This document shows, in pieces, positions 50,338-63,100 of a DNA stretch of 64,000 nt. Below the pieces are notes generated by a model. It was not told the origin of the DNA, ran no database searches, and saw nothing but the letters and a program-made list of their open reading frames with translations. The translations under genes and the position numbers were made by a program. Each line of letters opens with the position of its first letter. Positions within the stretch are counted from its first letter, which is position 1. The stretch is from Phallusia mammillata (taxonomy: Eukaryota; Chordata; Ascidiacea; Phlebobranchia; Ascidiidae): positions 103,264 through 167,263 of the forward strand of contig QLIY01000134.1 in NCBI GenBank assembly GCA_003260075.1. Direction: 5' to 3'.

Positions 50338-53300
50338 TCAGTAAAAATCCGGTTTCAGCCTCCACCGCGTACCAGTTTCGCTTTTCAGCTTCTCGCAAAC
50401 TCTAAGTAACATCGCCTTGAACTTGGGCGCCTGCTTGACCTCGACGTGACCTTTGAACTTTGACATTAACTCGTCGGTCGTTGCCTCGCCCTGAACACAT
50501 ATGATGTCACACATGGGTAACACCCCCCCCCCGTATGGGTTGTATGACGTCACCAAAACGTCATTGATGGCGTGTTTCATTAGTTGAGTTTGATTTGACG
50601 TGTTTCATTAGTTGAGTTTGATTTGAAAATCTTACGTGGCCCCCCCCCCAAGGAACAACATGAAAAGCAATTTTTGTATGGGTTGTATGACGTCACCAAA
50701 ACGTCATTGATGGCGTTTTTATTAGTTGAGTTAAAAATCTTACGTGACACTCTTGTATGAGAAATTGGACGATTTCGCGTAGAAGTTTGTCATCAATCGA
50801 AATATCCTCATCTAAAAAATACATTTTGTTAACAAAACATAACATTTGTTAAAAGATTCGGCATTAAAATCTTTGTAGTAACCCAACGGCCGCGTTTTCG
50901 GAACCCAGTCCGAGCACAACTTTTAAAACTCTTTGAAACTAAATTTTACCATCACTGGGAAGAAGATGCAGATTTTCATCCTCATCCGATTCACTGTCCT
51001 CCGCAGCATCCTTATCTTCTTTATGTGTCCTCATCATAATCTGCTTGAGGATGTTCGAAGAAGATGTTCCCGCACCTGAGTAGCAACGATTTTTACAATT
51101 TAACCTCGGCAGCCCAACGAAGACTGTTGATGACGTCAATACTTGTCTAACGTCATTGATCAAGGGGGCAAACCCCAAATACAAAATAAATGCAGAATTT
51201 TTGCAAACACTTTGTGATGTCATCATAATGTTTAAGTGCACATAAATAGTTAGGAGGGCGCCTAAAGTTATTTCAAAAGAGAATAAATGCAAACTTTATT
51301 ATATTAAAATAACGCAAAATACTTCTTCGGAGAAATGAACTAAGTGTTTACAAGGTCCAATCTTTTGGGATGTTTAAAGTAAAATATCGAATCCTTTGGA
51401 TCCAGTCAGATTCGAAACCAAATTTGCCGTTTACTTTGGGTAATTGCAACCGATATAAATTTGTGCTCGGGCGGTTTGTAAAAAAAATTCTGGATTCGAA
51501 ATAACTATTCTAGAATCCCCAATTGTGCTACTTTAAACATCCCTTTAAATCTAACATGACACACAGAAACCATACCAGGATTTCCGAACACATTCCCAGC
51601 GCCCATCGGTGTTTCATCCTCAGAAGATTCGTCTTTTATTTCAACGATTTTCTTTTTCTCAGGCTGTTTCTTTCCGAATCGCGGTCTACGAAAAAACACA
51701 ACTTTATTGAAAGATCATGATGTATTATGGTAGCTTGTTTAGAAGCCCTTCATCTTCCACAGGTTAAGCTTTGCATTTATAGTTTTAGGTAAAGGTAAAT
51801 ATATTTCGCCTAAATGTTTCCTAAATCCTTATTCAAATAGAATCTGTTAACAAAGCAATGTTGAGTTAACGGAATAACTAACTTTTGAGCAGGCCCCCCC
51901 CCCCGCTTTGCATTTATAGTTTTAGGTAAAGGTAAATATATTTCGCCTAAATCCTTATTCAAATAGAATCTGTTAACAAAACAATGTTGAGGTAACGGAA
52001 TAACTAACTTTTGAGCAGGTTTGGACCCAGGGTATCTGTAATGCTTTCTTGACAACTTGAGGTTTTTAATAGCTTCTTTGGCCACTCTGTTAGCCTCAGA
52101 CTCGACTAAGGCATAATCTGGCGTTGAACTGTTCATTATTGTGCTGTGCTCCATCGCAGTGTGAACACCTAGAGCAAAATAAAGTATTAGATTAAAAACT
52201 GTCTTCAAATAAATAACGCAAATACAGACGAACACTAGACTTTAACATCGACATTCAAACTTTCTGCATTTTAGCATGGAACAAAACACACAAATAATAT
52301 AAATAGTTGTTGAACTACATCAAAGATGAATCCATTTGAGCTACCTTTTTTAAACAACTTTGTCAACACGTATTCATCCGAATTCTTTCTAGAAGTTTCT
52401 TCTTCCGAACGCGGCTTGTAACGCGATTTCTTTGTGACGTAATCAATCACTTCACCCTCAACATCTGTGAAAAGGAAAAGTTAATTCAGATACAAATTGC
52501 ACAACAATAAGAAAACGTTCTTGATTTAATGAATTTAATTGTGGAAGAAAAAGCTTAAAAATCTTAATCTTTTACCGTAGAGCTTCCGGTTCCGGTTCCG
52601 GTTCCCACGCTTCTTCCTGTCGCTTGTGACGTCATGTGCAGAGTTCTGTTTCGATTCCTGAAACTTCCTTAAAACTTTTAGAAAGGATTCCTTGATCTTT
52701 TTGGATCCGCCCGAATCGACATCAACGTCATGCGACGGCGGTGTGACGTCACAATCTCTATTGTCGGATTGTTGGGAATGTGTGACGTCACAATAAATAT
52801 TCTGCATCGAGTCCGTCGTACTGTTCGACATATCGTCAACGCGCGATTCAGCTTGCGTGATGACGTCATTACTAGCAGCGCGGGTGACGTCATCATTCGT
52901 GATGTCACTATGAGTAGTTGTGCTTGAGGTATGCGGTTCAGAATATTGCATTACTTCGTTATTTGAGGAATTTGGGTCAGTTTGGTCGTGGACGTTATCC
53001 ACATATTTGGCAACGGAATCAACGTTTTCAGTGACATCTTTATGTCGTTGGGCGCGTTCCAGGGCTCGCTTCGCTTTCATCTTGGCCTTCAACTTTCGCA
53101 GTTTGATTTCGGAACCGGTGCCAGCGAATATTGAAGCAGTTTCTGTCATAGTTTTCGATCCATCCCTGGGCTGGTGCTGCAGGGTAAAAAGTTCGTGCAT
53201 GTCGTTGGTCTTGAAGAAACGACGCTGTTTTGGATCTTTCAGGACTCGATTTGACATAAACTGCTTGAAGATTTGCCTGTAAGTAAATTGAAATACACGT

Positions 53301-56300
53301 TAACAGTGTTGCGTTAAAAGCTTTTTTATAAAGGTGTGTTCACTACTTCATAACACGATTCGGAATTGGTATTAGTAGCTTAAAAAGACCTCCCTTTTAT
53401 CTTTATTTCAAAGTGATTTAAGTGAATATAAACGGTTATAACTGATATAACCCTTCGTATCACCTATGATGGCATTTAAGCATTTGCCGTTTGCAAAAAT
53501 AAAGCTTGTCGCGTTTTACGTCTATTTGGACCGTTATTTTCACCATTAGCTTAAAAAGCGTTAAGCCTAAATGTTCTATGTACGTCAAGTTTATGAAGTA
53601 ATAAGATATAAATAAGATTTTTTTAGAACGGTCCAAGAACGGTTTGCATATAAAAAACAACTTATCATGGTTTGCTAAACTCAGGTCCATGAAAACTTTA
53701 CAAAAATCAACACATCACAAGTAATTGCAAAAGCAGACAAAGACCCCAAACAACACCACTAATGGAGACAAAACACAAGTGACCTGTGGTAAATTTTCTC
53801 TTCAATTGTTCCAGTTGTGATTAGCCGGTATATAGTAACCTCTTTATCCTGGCCAATTCTCCAAGATCTTTCCTGAGCTTGTGCATCAGTGCTTGGGTTC
53901 CAGTCAGGGTCAAATATAACAACTCTATGCCACACAAACAATGTTTGATTAATCAATATTCTGCATGGCATACTGAGCTTACACAACAATTGTTGAACAT
54001 ACCTATCAGCCCCTACAAGATTGACCCCAAGTCCACCCACTCTTGTTGTGAGGATAAAAACAAATATAGAAGGATCCTGAGGAACAGAACCATGTTAAGG
54101 GCAACTTACTTACTGACAGTGGCGGGATTCAACCAGTTCACAACGGTTCCATAGAACCGCCTCACTTAATTTTATGAGATCAGCGAACCGGTTAGCATTA
54201 CAGGTTACTGTCAATGGACTTTTTGTAACAGGACCGGCTGAACAAAATATGACTTTTGTGAAAGAACCGGCTGGCAAAAAAAATTAAATTCCACCACTGC
54301 TTACAGACATGTGTAAATTATGTAATGTATATACTTACCTCGTTGAATGCTTTTACTAAAGGTTGCCTTGATGACACAGTAGTACCGCCGTGCATTGTCA
54401 TGTAAGAGTATTTACGAAGTTTTACAAAATCTTCAAGCACATTGAGCATCTGTGAACAAAAATGTTTGTCACCTTTAAAAAAACAAAACATAAAAATAAT
54501 GCCGGGTGTTGTAAAATTTAAAATTTAGTTAATCTTTTTTCTGCTGTAAAATTTAATGTTCTGCTGTTTTTTTGTAATAGGAGCGTAAGTACAACACATT
54601 ATAAAAGTAAAAGACTAAAACAGCTTTAAACATTTACCAATTTGCTTTGTGTGAACAACAGAACTTTCTTGTTTTGTTTTTTCCAAATTCGCAGCAAAGA
54701 ATCAATGACAATCATCTTTCCCGACTTTTTCCAAAACCCAAACCTTCTTTCACTGTCCAGGGGGGGTTCTTGCTCCCCCACCAGCAACTTTGTCCCTCCG
54801 GTGTACAAGTCAGGATGGTTACACATTTTACGCAGTTGTATAAGTCCGACAAAAATCTTAAATCAAAGAATACATGATAAGCAATAGCTTCATGACAAGT
54901 CATAAATATAACAGTTTGGTAATAACATGAGCTTCGGTAAACGTTATACGCCAGGGGTTGGCAACTTTTTACAGGGCACATGCCAAATTACTTATAGTGT
55001 CAAAATAACAATGCGTTTACATAACACAATTTATGGATGTTCTATTTATGGAAGCATGGTATATCTAACTACATGTTAAACAATAAATATATACTTTTAA
55101 ACAGATGTTCCTATGCCAACAAATTATTGGTGGCTTTTACACCACTAAACTATGTTTAATCACTCTGTTTGTTTCATGAGAAATTCTTTTTACAAAACAT
55201 GTCATTGTCTTGTATCATATGTCGAAACGCCAACCATTAAAGCTTAGTTTGTAGTAAGGTATCAACAAAATTTTGATCTTAGTACTATACCTTAACTACC
55301 TTTGCTGAAAAATCTTACCTTCATGTTTCTGCATAGAATGGAATACACAGTTTCAGAATCAAGATATTTCTTGTAAATTTCCACTTGTTCATCGGTTAAA
55401 GAACAAAACAAGACATGGTCATTTTTCTTTGGTAAATTTATGTGACATTGAACATCAACTTTCATTCTCCGAAGCAAGTATGGCGCAATGGTGTCTCGAA
55501 GAACACAAGCACATTTGTAGGCTGTTTGAACCTGTAGTTAAAGTTGTTAGAAGAAAACATATATGCAATAAAGGTGTTATCTAGTTTTATTTGGCCAAAA
55601 CATCATCACATTCTATCTTAAAAAATGAAAAATTACACCAGCATTGCATATTTTCTGCTGAAAATGAAGGGGGTTTGAAATCAACAAACTTTTGAGGGGA
55701 TAGTGCAGCAGTACAGGAAAATGTAAGAAACACTTCTATAAACCCGGTAAAAATTCCTGGTAAACAGAACATGTACCCAGTTGTACAAATAAATACATAG
55801 TTAACTTACTTTGGTCATAAACAGGGCCTGTAATATTTAAAAATCACCTGCACTTCTGTGGCATTGGCGTAACCTCCCTGGACAATAGGGACTGAAAATT
55901 GTTCCATAAAACATTGCAAAGTACCAAGTTTGCCAGGAAATATGAAATCGAACAAAGACCAAAGTTCTCGGAGGTGATTTTGAATCGGAGATCCCGAGAG
56001 GATGATTCGATGAGGTGTCTGAAACTATAACACAAGCTGTTAGTTATATTTGTTCACACAAGATTTGCATACAATGTTATTCACACTTTAGCTATTGACA
56101 TTAGCAAAATATTTTTAGAGGGCCTTGTAGCTTTTTCCCCAGATGTTAACTGTAGATATCACTTACTGTGTATTCTAGACTTGGTTTATCGTGTATTCTT
56201 TCAACATAACTTATTCTTAAAAAATGTAGATAAAGAATTACAAAAAACATTTGTTCCTGCAATTACCTTTGAAAACCCTAGCTTATATCTTAATATGCAA

Positions 56301-59300
56301 ACATTCTTTATCCTTTGCATGCTAAATGTTTACACTTTTTAAATGCCCTGAAATTTCAGGAGTCACAAAACACTATAGAAGTGTAATTGTGTCTTTACCA
56401 TTTTGACTGCATGTGTGATAGCAGCCTCCGGGTTTCGTATTTTATGTCCTTCGTCCAGAACAACATAATGCCAGTTTTGGGTCAACAGAGCATCAAGACT
56501 TATTCTCATTCTTTCATAAGAAGTGATCAGAACTCCACGAGAAAGAGCAATGTTGTGAATTAGATCAGCCTAAATCATAAAGATAATGCTGACAAACTAA
56601 TCTTATTGTCAATTTCTATTTTAGTTTCAACAGGCAAAAACACACTGGGGCCAAAGCTTGGTACATTTATATTAGCTGCCATTGTTATTTACCACATGCA
56701 CAACTTGGCATAAAAAGCACCTAAACTCATATTATGTAAGTGTAAAGGCAAATACGTTCAATTTTGAGTGACTTCTTAGAGCATATTGAATTTACAGTGG
56801 ACACATAACTTTACCAGGTGGGGGAAATTCCACTTACTTTGGCTCCTTTGTAGCTCCCTGAATTGTGAAGTACAGCAACTCGCAACAATGGCGCCCACAA
56901 GTGTATTTCACGGACCCACTGATGCATAACAGTGGTAGGAGAGACTATCAAAACTGGTCCAAGGCCATCGTAACTATAACACAAAACAATTTTTGCACGA
57001 CCCGTTTGAACCGACCACAATCTTCCATACGTTACCAAAAAATGTATGTGCTTAACAATTCTAATTATCTTACCTAAATGAACTATCTCTGTCACGAATT
57101 TTCGAATTACGCAGAGCATCAAGGAATGCAATAACTTGAATTGTTTTTCCAAGACCCATCTCATCACCCAGAATGCCACCAGCTTGTTGGCTGTGTAGCT
57201 CCCAAAGCCATTTTACACCTGTTTGTTGATATCTACAAACAAAGCGAAGTACATGACTTTAAACTGTATCAAATTAAGATTGACATTAAAATGCCACAAG
57301 TTTGTTTGATCACTATAGAATGTTATCAAGCAATGAAACATTTAATATACATCTCACTTAAGGATGTAGAACTAATTTACTAATCCAACTATAACTGTAA
57401 CTCTTTCAACCTTACTTGTAAAGTTTTTTCCAGACTTTTCCTGTGACCTTTAACCCCCCTTCCAAATGTTTATCATCAGGTTGTACAAAACCATCTGCCT
57501 CTTCTCGGAGTAACGCTTGTTTGTATCGAATAATTCGTTTTTTGTACATTTTGGGGTTGGCATCATCACACACTTTTCTTCTCAAAAAAATGATTGTTTA
57601 GTACACAATTCAGGTTTTTAAATCCTAATCAAAAACAAACAAGCTAATACATTTGTGTAGAACATAACGTTTCTACAGCAACATGTGCCATTCTTAGAAT
57701 ATATTGGCTTGTTTGTTTCTGGTCATAGATGTTTTGCTTAAAGCAAAATGTTTTAATATTGTACCTTCCAGAATGTGCAATGTGTTTTCTTCCAGTGTGT
57801 TTATGAGATTTTTCTTTCTCAATTTCCTTCTCTATTTCATATTCATCAGAATCTGTGAGCAATAAAAATAAAAATTTTAATATTACTGCTTCAAAACAGT
57901 GGTCAACAACTGCCGGGCCATGGCCCAGTGTCTGTCTGCGAGGAATTTGTTACAGGAATGTATACTGTTTCAGGTTAAATGCTCTGAAATACTTTGCCCA
58001 TGCATCCAGGGATGATAAACTAATTTTTGGGTTTTTAATGCTGAATATTTGTAGTTTTTTGAAGGCCAGGCCCTAATGAAATTTCAGGTTCAAAACCGGT
58101 CTGCAATGCTAAAAAGGTTCCCAACCCCCGCTTCAAAATATACCAAAACAAAGTGATTTGAATTTTTAAACTGGGTGGCTTTATAATATATAGCTATTAA
58201 TTAAAAACACAAACCTTCAATTCCAACTTCATCTGAAGATGGAACTTTATATTCTTCATCAGATTCAGACTGTTTTCTTCTATGTTTAGTTATGCTGTTA
58301 TCAACGTTGACAGGAGGCACAAACTGGGCTTTGCGTTTTTGAACTGGAGAATTACTCTTTGGACAAGATCTTTCATTCAACCTTTCATCAATAGAAACTT
58401 GTTCCTTCTGCTTGTGATTTGCTGTACCCAGCAACCCGGACGACAAAAAACTTCCAAAGGCATCGTCGAGTTTTACAGCTGGTTTCAACTTGGCTGGGGT
58501 AGTTTTTAATGGTATTGCAGTTTGCAGTGAAAAAGGTGTTGCTAGTCCTTTTTTAATAAGCTCCTTCCTTTGTTTTAGGCTTTTAGCAGTTGAGAGTGTT
58601 GATTTGTCTGCAAAATTGGAAAACAGATCTCAATGTAATGCAATGTTAGACTTAAAAAGAAAATTTGGACTTTATAGGCCCAACAATTTTTACACATACC
58701 ATAAGTAACAGGGGGTCGTGGATGAGAGTGGTTTGATGTTGAATGACCTTTAATCAGAAAAATATTCAGATTAGATAATCCTTTATAACACTATACATGA
58801 ATCCAATCCAATCTTTTTATGTCTACCCAGATTTGTACAGATGATATTTCACAAATAAAAACCTCAAAAATACATTTACCTGACGTCACATCAGCCAACT
58901 TGTGGTTTAGCTTCAGTAGCTTTGTATTGAGAGAGCCAAGCTGTGTTTTGTATTTTTCTTGTTGGATTTTCAAAACATTAATTTTGTGGGAATTCGAAAC
59001 AGCTTGAGATTTATCAGCAAAAAATTTAAGAGCCGATTCATTCTGACGCAAAAGCGATTGTACAGATCTGAAATATATAACACACAAAAATTAGAAATTA
59101 TTAATCTAATGTGTAAGTCATGATAAAAAAAATGTACCCAATTTGTTTTGTCACTTCATTTGTCTTTTTTTCAAGTTCCCTTTCCTCTTTTTCTTGAATG
59201 TTTCTGTTAATTGTTTCGATTACATCTGTAAAAATAAAAAACCACATGATTGTTGCTAGTTTATATCAAAATTTGCAATAATACGATATTTTGTTGTAGG

Positions 59301-59463
59301 TTTTTGCATATAACTATGTAAACACACTAGGTTAACAAATTGGACACTGGATTAACACTTTTTTTCTAAAAACAAAAGATTACCCACCTTTTTCCAATGT
59401 CTCTGCATTATAAACATTTACACCTTCAATCTGCAGAACCGATTCTTCATTTATATCCGCCAT
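50338..59463 (-). CDS. ERCC6: DNA excision repair protein ERCC6 (CSB), SNF2-family ATPase
   Basis: Twenty-three phase-consistent exons: 59388-59463, 59138-59225, 58880-59067, 58700-58747, 58215-58607, 57765-57852, 57416-57580, 57074-57232, 56838-56973, 56399-56569, 55848-56018, 55319-55531, 54638-54856, 54339-54449, 54003-54076, 53784-53924, 52576-53276, 52345-52464, 52009-52168, 51576-51685, 50950-51075, 50744-50811, 50338-50490; 1292 residues against 1493 in human. SNF2 ATPase motifs: GDEMGLGKT (about 371), DEGHKIRNP (about 487), [48 protein letters not shown]-specific signatures: [15 protein letters not shown] after the motor, [19 protein letters not shown] and EANRVA, and a C-terminal winged-helix-like end closing WRLKPDFY. 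N-terminal residues 26-110 are coiled-coil-like. CSB acts in the nucleus, pushing stalled RNA polymerase II in transcription-coupled repair. The start is the first ATG in a conserved-length N-terminus. Intact; scars fall in introns and the 3' UTR only. Confidence 0.96.
50523..50745. repeat. Double C10 scar in ERCC6 intron 22
   Basis: Two C10 runs (50523-50532, 50640-50649) bracket a segment that recurs at about 50676-50745, including the stretch tgtatgacgtcaccaaaacg. The first copy also contains a 28-bp tandem duplication (50571-50598, 50599-50626) absent from the second, which is compatible with an allelic difference. The run near 50523 lies just upstream (in transcript sense) of the terminal-exon acceptor. 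Confidence 0.75.
51768..52020. repeat. C-run scar in ERCC6 intron 19 (about 115-125 bp)
   Basis: The segment 51768-51892 recurs at 51905-52020 after eleven C (51894-51904). The first copy has a 10-base insertion near 51815. It includes the last bases of ERCC6 exon 19 and its donor, so only the copy at 52009 is used in the gene model. Confidence 0.82.
51828..51843 (-). other. Spliced-leader-like 16-mer in ERCC6 intron
   Basis: Minus strand reads ATTCTATTTGAATAAG, which is the Ciona spliced-leader exon as I remember it. It is in the sense orientation of ERCC6, within intron 19, and recurs at 51954-51969 in the duplicated copy. It is preceded by GTTAACAG and followed by GATTTAGG, not by the GT expected of a spliced-leader RNA gene. 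It could be a relic of a trans-spliced cDNA or chance. Confidence 0.5.
54117..54299. mobile_element. hAT MITE in ERCC6 intron 14
   Basis: Termini CAGTGGCGGGATTCAA and, in reverse, CAGTGGTGGAATTTAA. Flanking 8-mers cttactga (54109-54116) and cttacaga (54300-54307) match at seven of eight. The insertion ends about 40 bp from the exon 14 donor. Confidence 0.8.
54950..54990. mobile_element. hAT-like terminus, partial
   Basis: CAGGGGTTGGCAACTTTTTA looks like a hAT left terminus in ERCC6 intron 12. No matching right end or target duplication found. Confidence 0.35.
57897..58130. mobile_element. hAT MITE in ERCC6 intron 5
   Basis: Left terminus CAGTGGTCAACAACTGCC; right terminus in reverse CGGGGGTTGGGAACC. 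The 8-mer cttcaaaa flanks both ends (57889-57896, 58131-58138). 234 bp, no transposase frame. Confidence 0.82.
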
Positions 59464-60170
59464 TTTCGCCCGCCTTATCGGGAAAACATTGCATATGAAC
59501 TAAACGATGTTGATAATTTATTCGCTTTTAAATCGACTAACAACTGGGACTAAAAAATCCCCATCAGCTGTTTCGATCTGATCACGCAACTATATGACGT
59601 CATAAACACTTTTACTATTTCTATGAACAAAATAATTAAGATATGTCAAATCTTACCAAGTGTAGAAATTTGTTTGACAGCCAAAAAAATTGAGTAGAAT
59701 TTTTACTGTTTTTTTTTTATAAGAAATGTATATTAACGATTATGCATGAAAACATTTCTATGCGCAAAAAAAAGAAAGAAAGGTAATTTGCGCGCCAAAT
59801 TTAAGCGCCAAAATTATCAATGTCAATCTTTCTCGTTTTATGTTTACAAACTTGCACGTTGGAGTTGCACACGCATGGTGCAATCCTGTTGTAGACAAAT
59901 CGTTAATCGTAGAAAAGGAAAGGGGAATTGCAAATGTTTTGTTGGCACTGTTGGAGCATTCTAGTGAGAAATTAATGAACGTTATCTAAGCGCTAACCTG
60001 TTCAAACATTACTCGGCAGCAATAAACAAACAAACAAAAACTTTTTTTAATAATAGAGAAAAGGCGTTTGCCCAGGTTCGATAGTCAAAAGGATGTGTGT
60101 GATTGGAAAATTGAAGTATAGTGTGGTAATGTGGTTGTGGTAACTGGTGGAACTGATACAAAACTTCAAA
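59464..60170. promoter_or_regulatory. Shared intergenic region of ERCC6 and the TRF-like gene
   Basis: About 0.7 kb separates the two divergent start codons. A full CRE palindrome TGACGTCA (59595-59602) lies about 130 bp upstream of the ERCC6 ATG. No TATA box in a convincing place on either strand. A bidirectional promoter is plausible but inferred. Confidence 0.45.
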
Positions 60171-63100
60171 ATGGACATGGAATTTTCTGTAGAGGATATT
60201 GTTTTATACGCACTGGAACATAAAATGCTGAGTGCTGTCAAATGTACGTGGTATTATTCGGTATTTAAATGGCTACATTGAGTATTTCTAAAATACTAAG
60301 ACTAGTTTGCATTCTTAAATCTTTTGCACAACTTGTCATTCAAACATGAACAGAGAAACACTAAGCAACCAAACCTGGGTATATTCCAATAATAGTGAAT
60401 TACAAATTCTTCCCCAAACTTAATAGATAATAGGGTGCATTTTCATCTGAATTATATTTAGTCTGCAGGCCAAAATTAGACCGCGGGCTGCACCTGTGTA
60501 TTACACAAGGTGATTTTTCTTTGTTACTTACCAAATATGCTTAACAACAAGTAAAATTCACATTTGATTATAGCCAGCAATTGCCAGGTCGCAGAAAAAA
60601 TGTATCGGGGCATTAATCTGCTCAGAAATATATAATGGTTGGACTCGTTTGCCAGTACATTTGAAATCCAAGCATCTGTGCGGGCCGCACAACCTTTATC
60701 AAGGGCCGCATGTAGCCTGGGGCTGCAGGTTGCCCACCCCTAGTCGAAGCAGACTGATCAGACTTAGCATGAGCTAAAACAAACCAACTACCTTTTGTTT
60801 TCAGATTCCTTGACAAAACTACAGCATTGTTCCATAAACTTGTCTTCCCTGTGCCAAACCTATTTGGTTATTTTGACGATGCCTCGACAAGTATTGGAAA
60901 TGAGCAGTACAGCTCAGTTGATCAGTGGTGATCAGATTGTAGCTTACTCTCAAATATTACGAGGCCTTAAATTCATCAGATCAAATTGGCAGAAAGCTGG
61001 TGGCTTCAAATACTATGCCTTCTGTTCAATTAAACTTCAAAAAGTGGTGTGTATAAGTTTCTTATTGTAAATCAACTCTAAAAACAAACATCTTTCATAG
61101 CACAATTTTTCTTTCATAGCACGTACCAACTATAGAGAAACTAAATAACAAGCTGTTTTTACAGCATGCTTTGTTAATTATAAAATTTTAGGGCAGCGAT
61201 TGGGTATTTAACCGAATATAAAACTTGACTTCAATAAGAGCATAAAATACAGTTGCTATGTTTTGCAGATTATAATGCATCTCATTTGTTCAAATTCAGA
61301 CAACGAGACTGTTAAGCAATATTTGGATGATGGTTTTAATCCAGAAGCTGCAAATAAACTTGTTTCAGCAAGTAATGTAAGCACAATTTTTGTTTTTTTT
61401 ACAACACCAACATACTAGGCTAAGTTTTGTTTAAATGTTTTATTCTTTTGTTTCAGAATGAGCGTCTAGTGTCAGTTTTAAAACGTGAAATAAGTTCATT
61501 CCGACAACTTTGTACAAAACTGCTGCATGATGATGCTGCAAAACTAAGTATAAAATACATTTATCAGTTTTTTTTTAAATGGCAATTTTTTTTAATGTGT
61601 GCCTATTTGTGCAGAGTACATCCAAAGCCAATTATGGAATGATTTTAACGACAATTTTTGGAAGTCGCTTGAAGAGGATTTAAACATGTATATCAATTTT
61701 GTTAAATCATCTTTTCCTGAACTGAAACTTGAAAAGGTATAATGCTCTGCAATGATATCGGTTTCAGTGACAAAAAATATTAATAAAATAAAGTATCTGT
61801 ACTTAGATAATGAAATAAAGTATTATAAGATAACCTGCACCGATGGTGACAACAGTGATTGTTGAAACGTCTGAAAGCTGTATTCTATATAGACAAGTTC
61901 TCTGGCAGTTGTGTTTTTAATTGAAGTGCTAGTGATGTTTAAAAAATCATTTTAAAACAAAATATGTTTTAGATTTTATGCCAAGACATAGGGAGTATGG
62001 ATAAATCCCCAATTCAGATGCTAAAATCGAAACACAGTGAGGAGATTTTAATATCGGAAGAGGATCTGATCTATTTGCTTAATGCATCACTAGAAGAACT
62101 TGGTATGTCAGTGCTTTAAGTGTTGTATTTATCAATACAATCAAAATGGTAATCATTTAGAGTGTCCATTACATTGAGATACTTTGGGAACAAACTTATG
62201 TCATTAAGAAACAGCAATATTAATGTTATTGGAGCTTACAGAAATTTACGAATACTTTTTGATAAAATTAAATTTGAAATAAATAAAATTGGCAATTACT
62301 TTGTTTTCAGAATATATGCCAAAACTTCCACAACAAAGTATTGACAAGGAAAAAGATGTGAAACCGTTTTCAAATATTTACTGTGAGGAAACAACAGAAG
62401 AAGATTTCAGTGGACTAAACAAGACAACAGATGGTTTAAAACAAGCCCACAGTACAATGTCATTTTATGGGTTTAAAATCAACAAAATAATCTACAAACA
62501 AGAACAGACAGAGAATTTCAACATTCCTCACAAGAATGCCAAGACCGAAGAAAAACCAAAAGAAACAACTAAAAAACGAAAACTTTTGTCATCTCCTAAT
62601 AACTTTGAAAAACCAGCTAAAAAGAGCAAAACCTTTTCCGTTTATGATGCGGCTGCCTTGGTGTTGAATTCTGATGAAGAAAGTGACTTTGAAACTCCAG
62701 ACATTAGCACAGATGTAGAAGTGCTTGAAGCCAAAAACTCTTCAGTTCCAGTGGATATATGCACTGATTTACCCAACAGTCCTAAAACTAATCAAAGCAG
62801 TCTGTGTAATGTAAAGTCTAGTGTGAAGAGAAATCAACGTAGCATCCCAGACAATGTAGAGGTATTAACAAATGCTAACAAGTATAACTTAAGAAATAGC
62901 TCAAGAAAAACGGAAACTGCTACAAAAAAGCAAAAGGAACCTCTCGCAGAAAGAATGAATGAGGAAAATCGTCCAGTTTTAAGAAACAAACTTTGCAACT
63001 TACTAAAACTGGAACGACCAGTAACAAGGTCGTGGCAGAAAAATACAAGACACTTAAAACCTTTGCTTGACGTGAATCAGATCTGCAGTTCACCGAAAGC

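Noticed and set aside
51810-52235. ERCC6 exon 19 read straight through the C run as one frame
   Set aside because: The donor at 52008 joins in phase to the exon at 51685 with the conserved RFGKK motif, so the downstream frame is intron plus scar.
61840-61925. Second hammerhead-like motif in a TRF-like gene intron
   Set aside because: The core reads CCGATGG instead of CTGATGA, so two invariant positions are lost although a hairpin and GAAAC follow.
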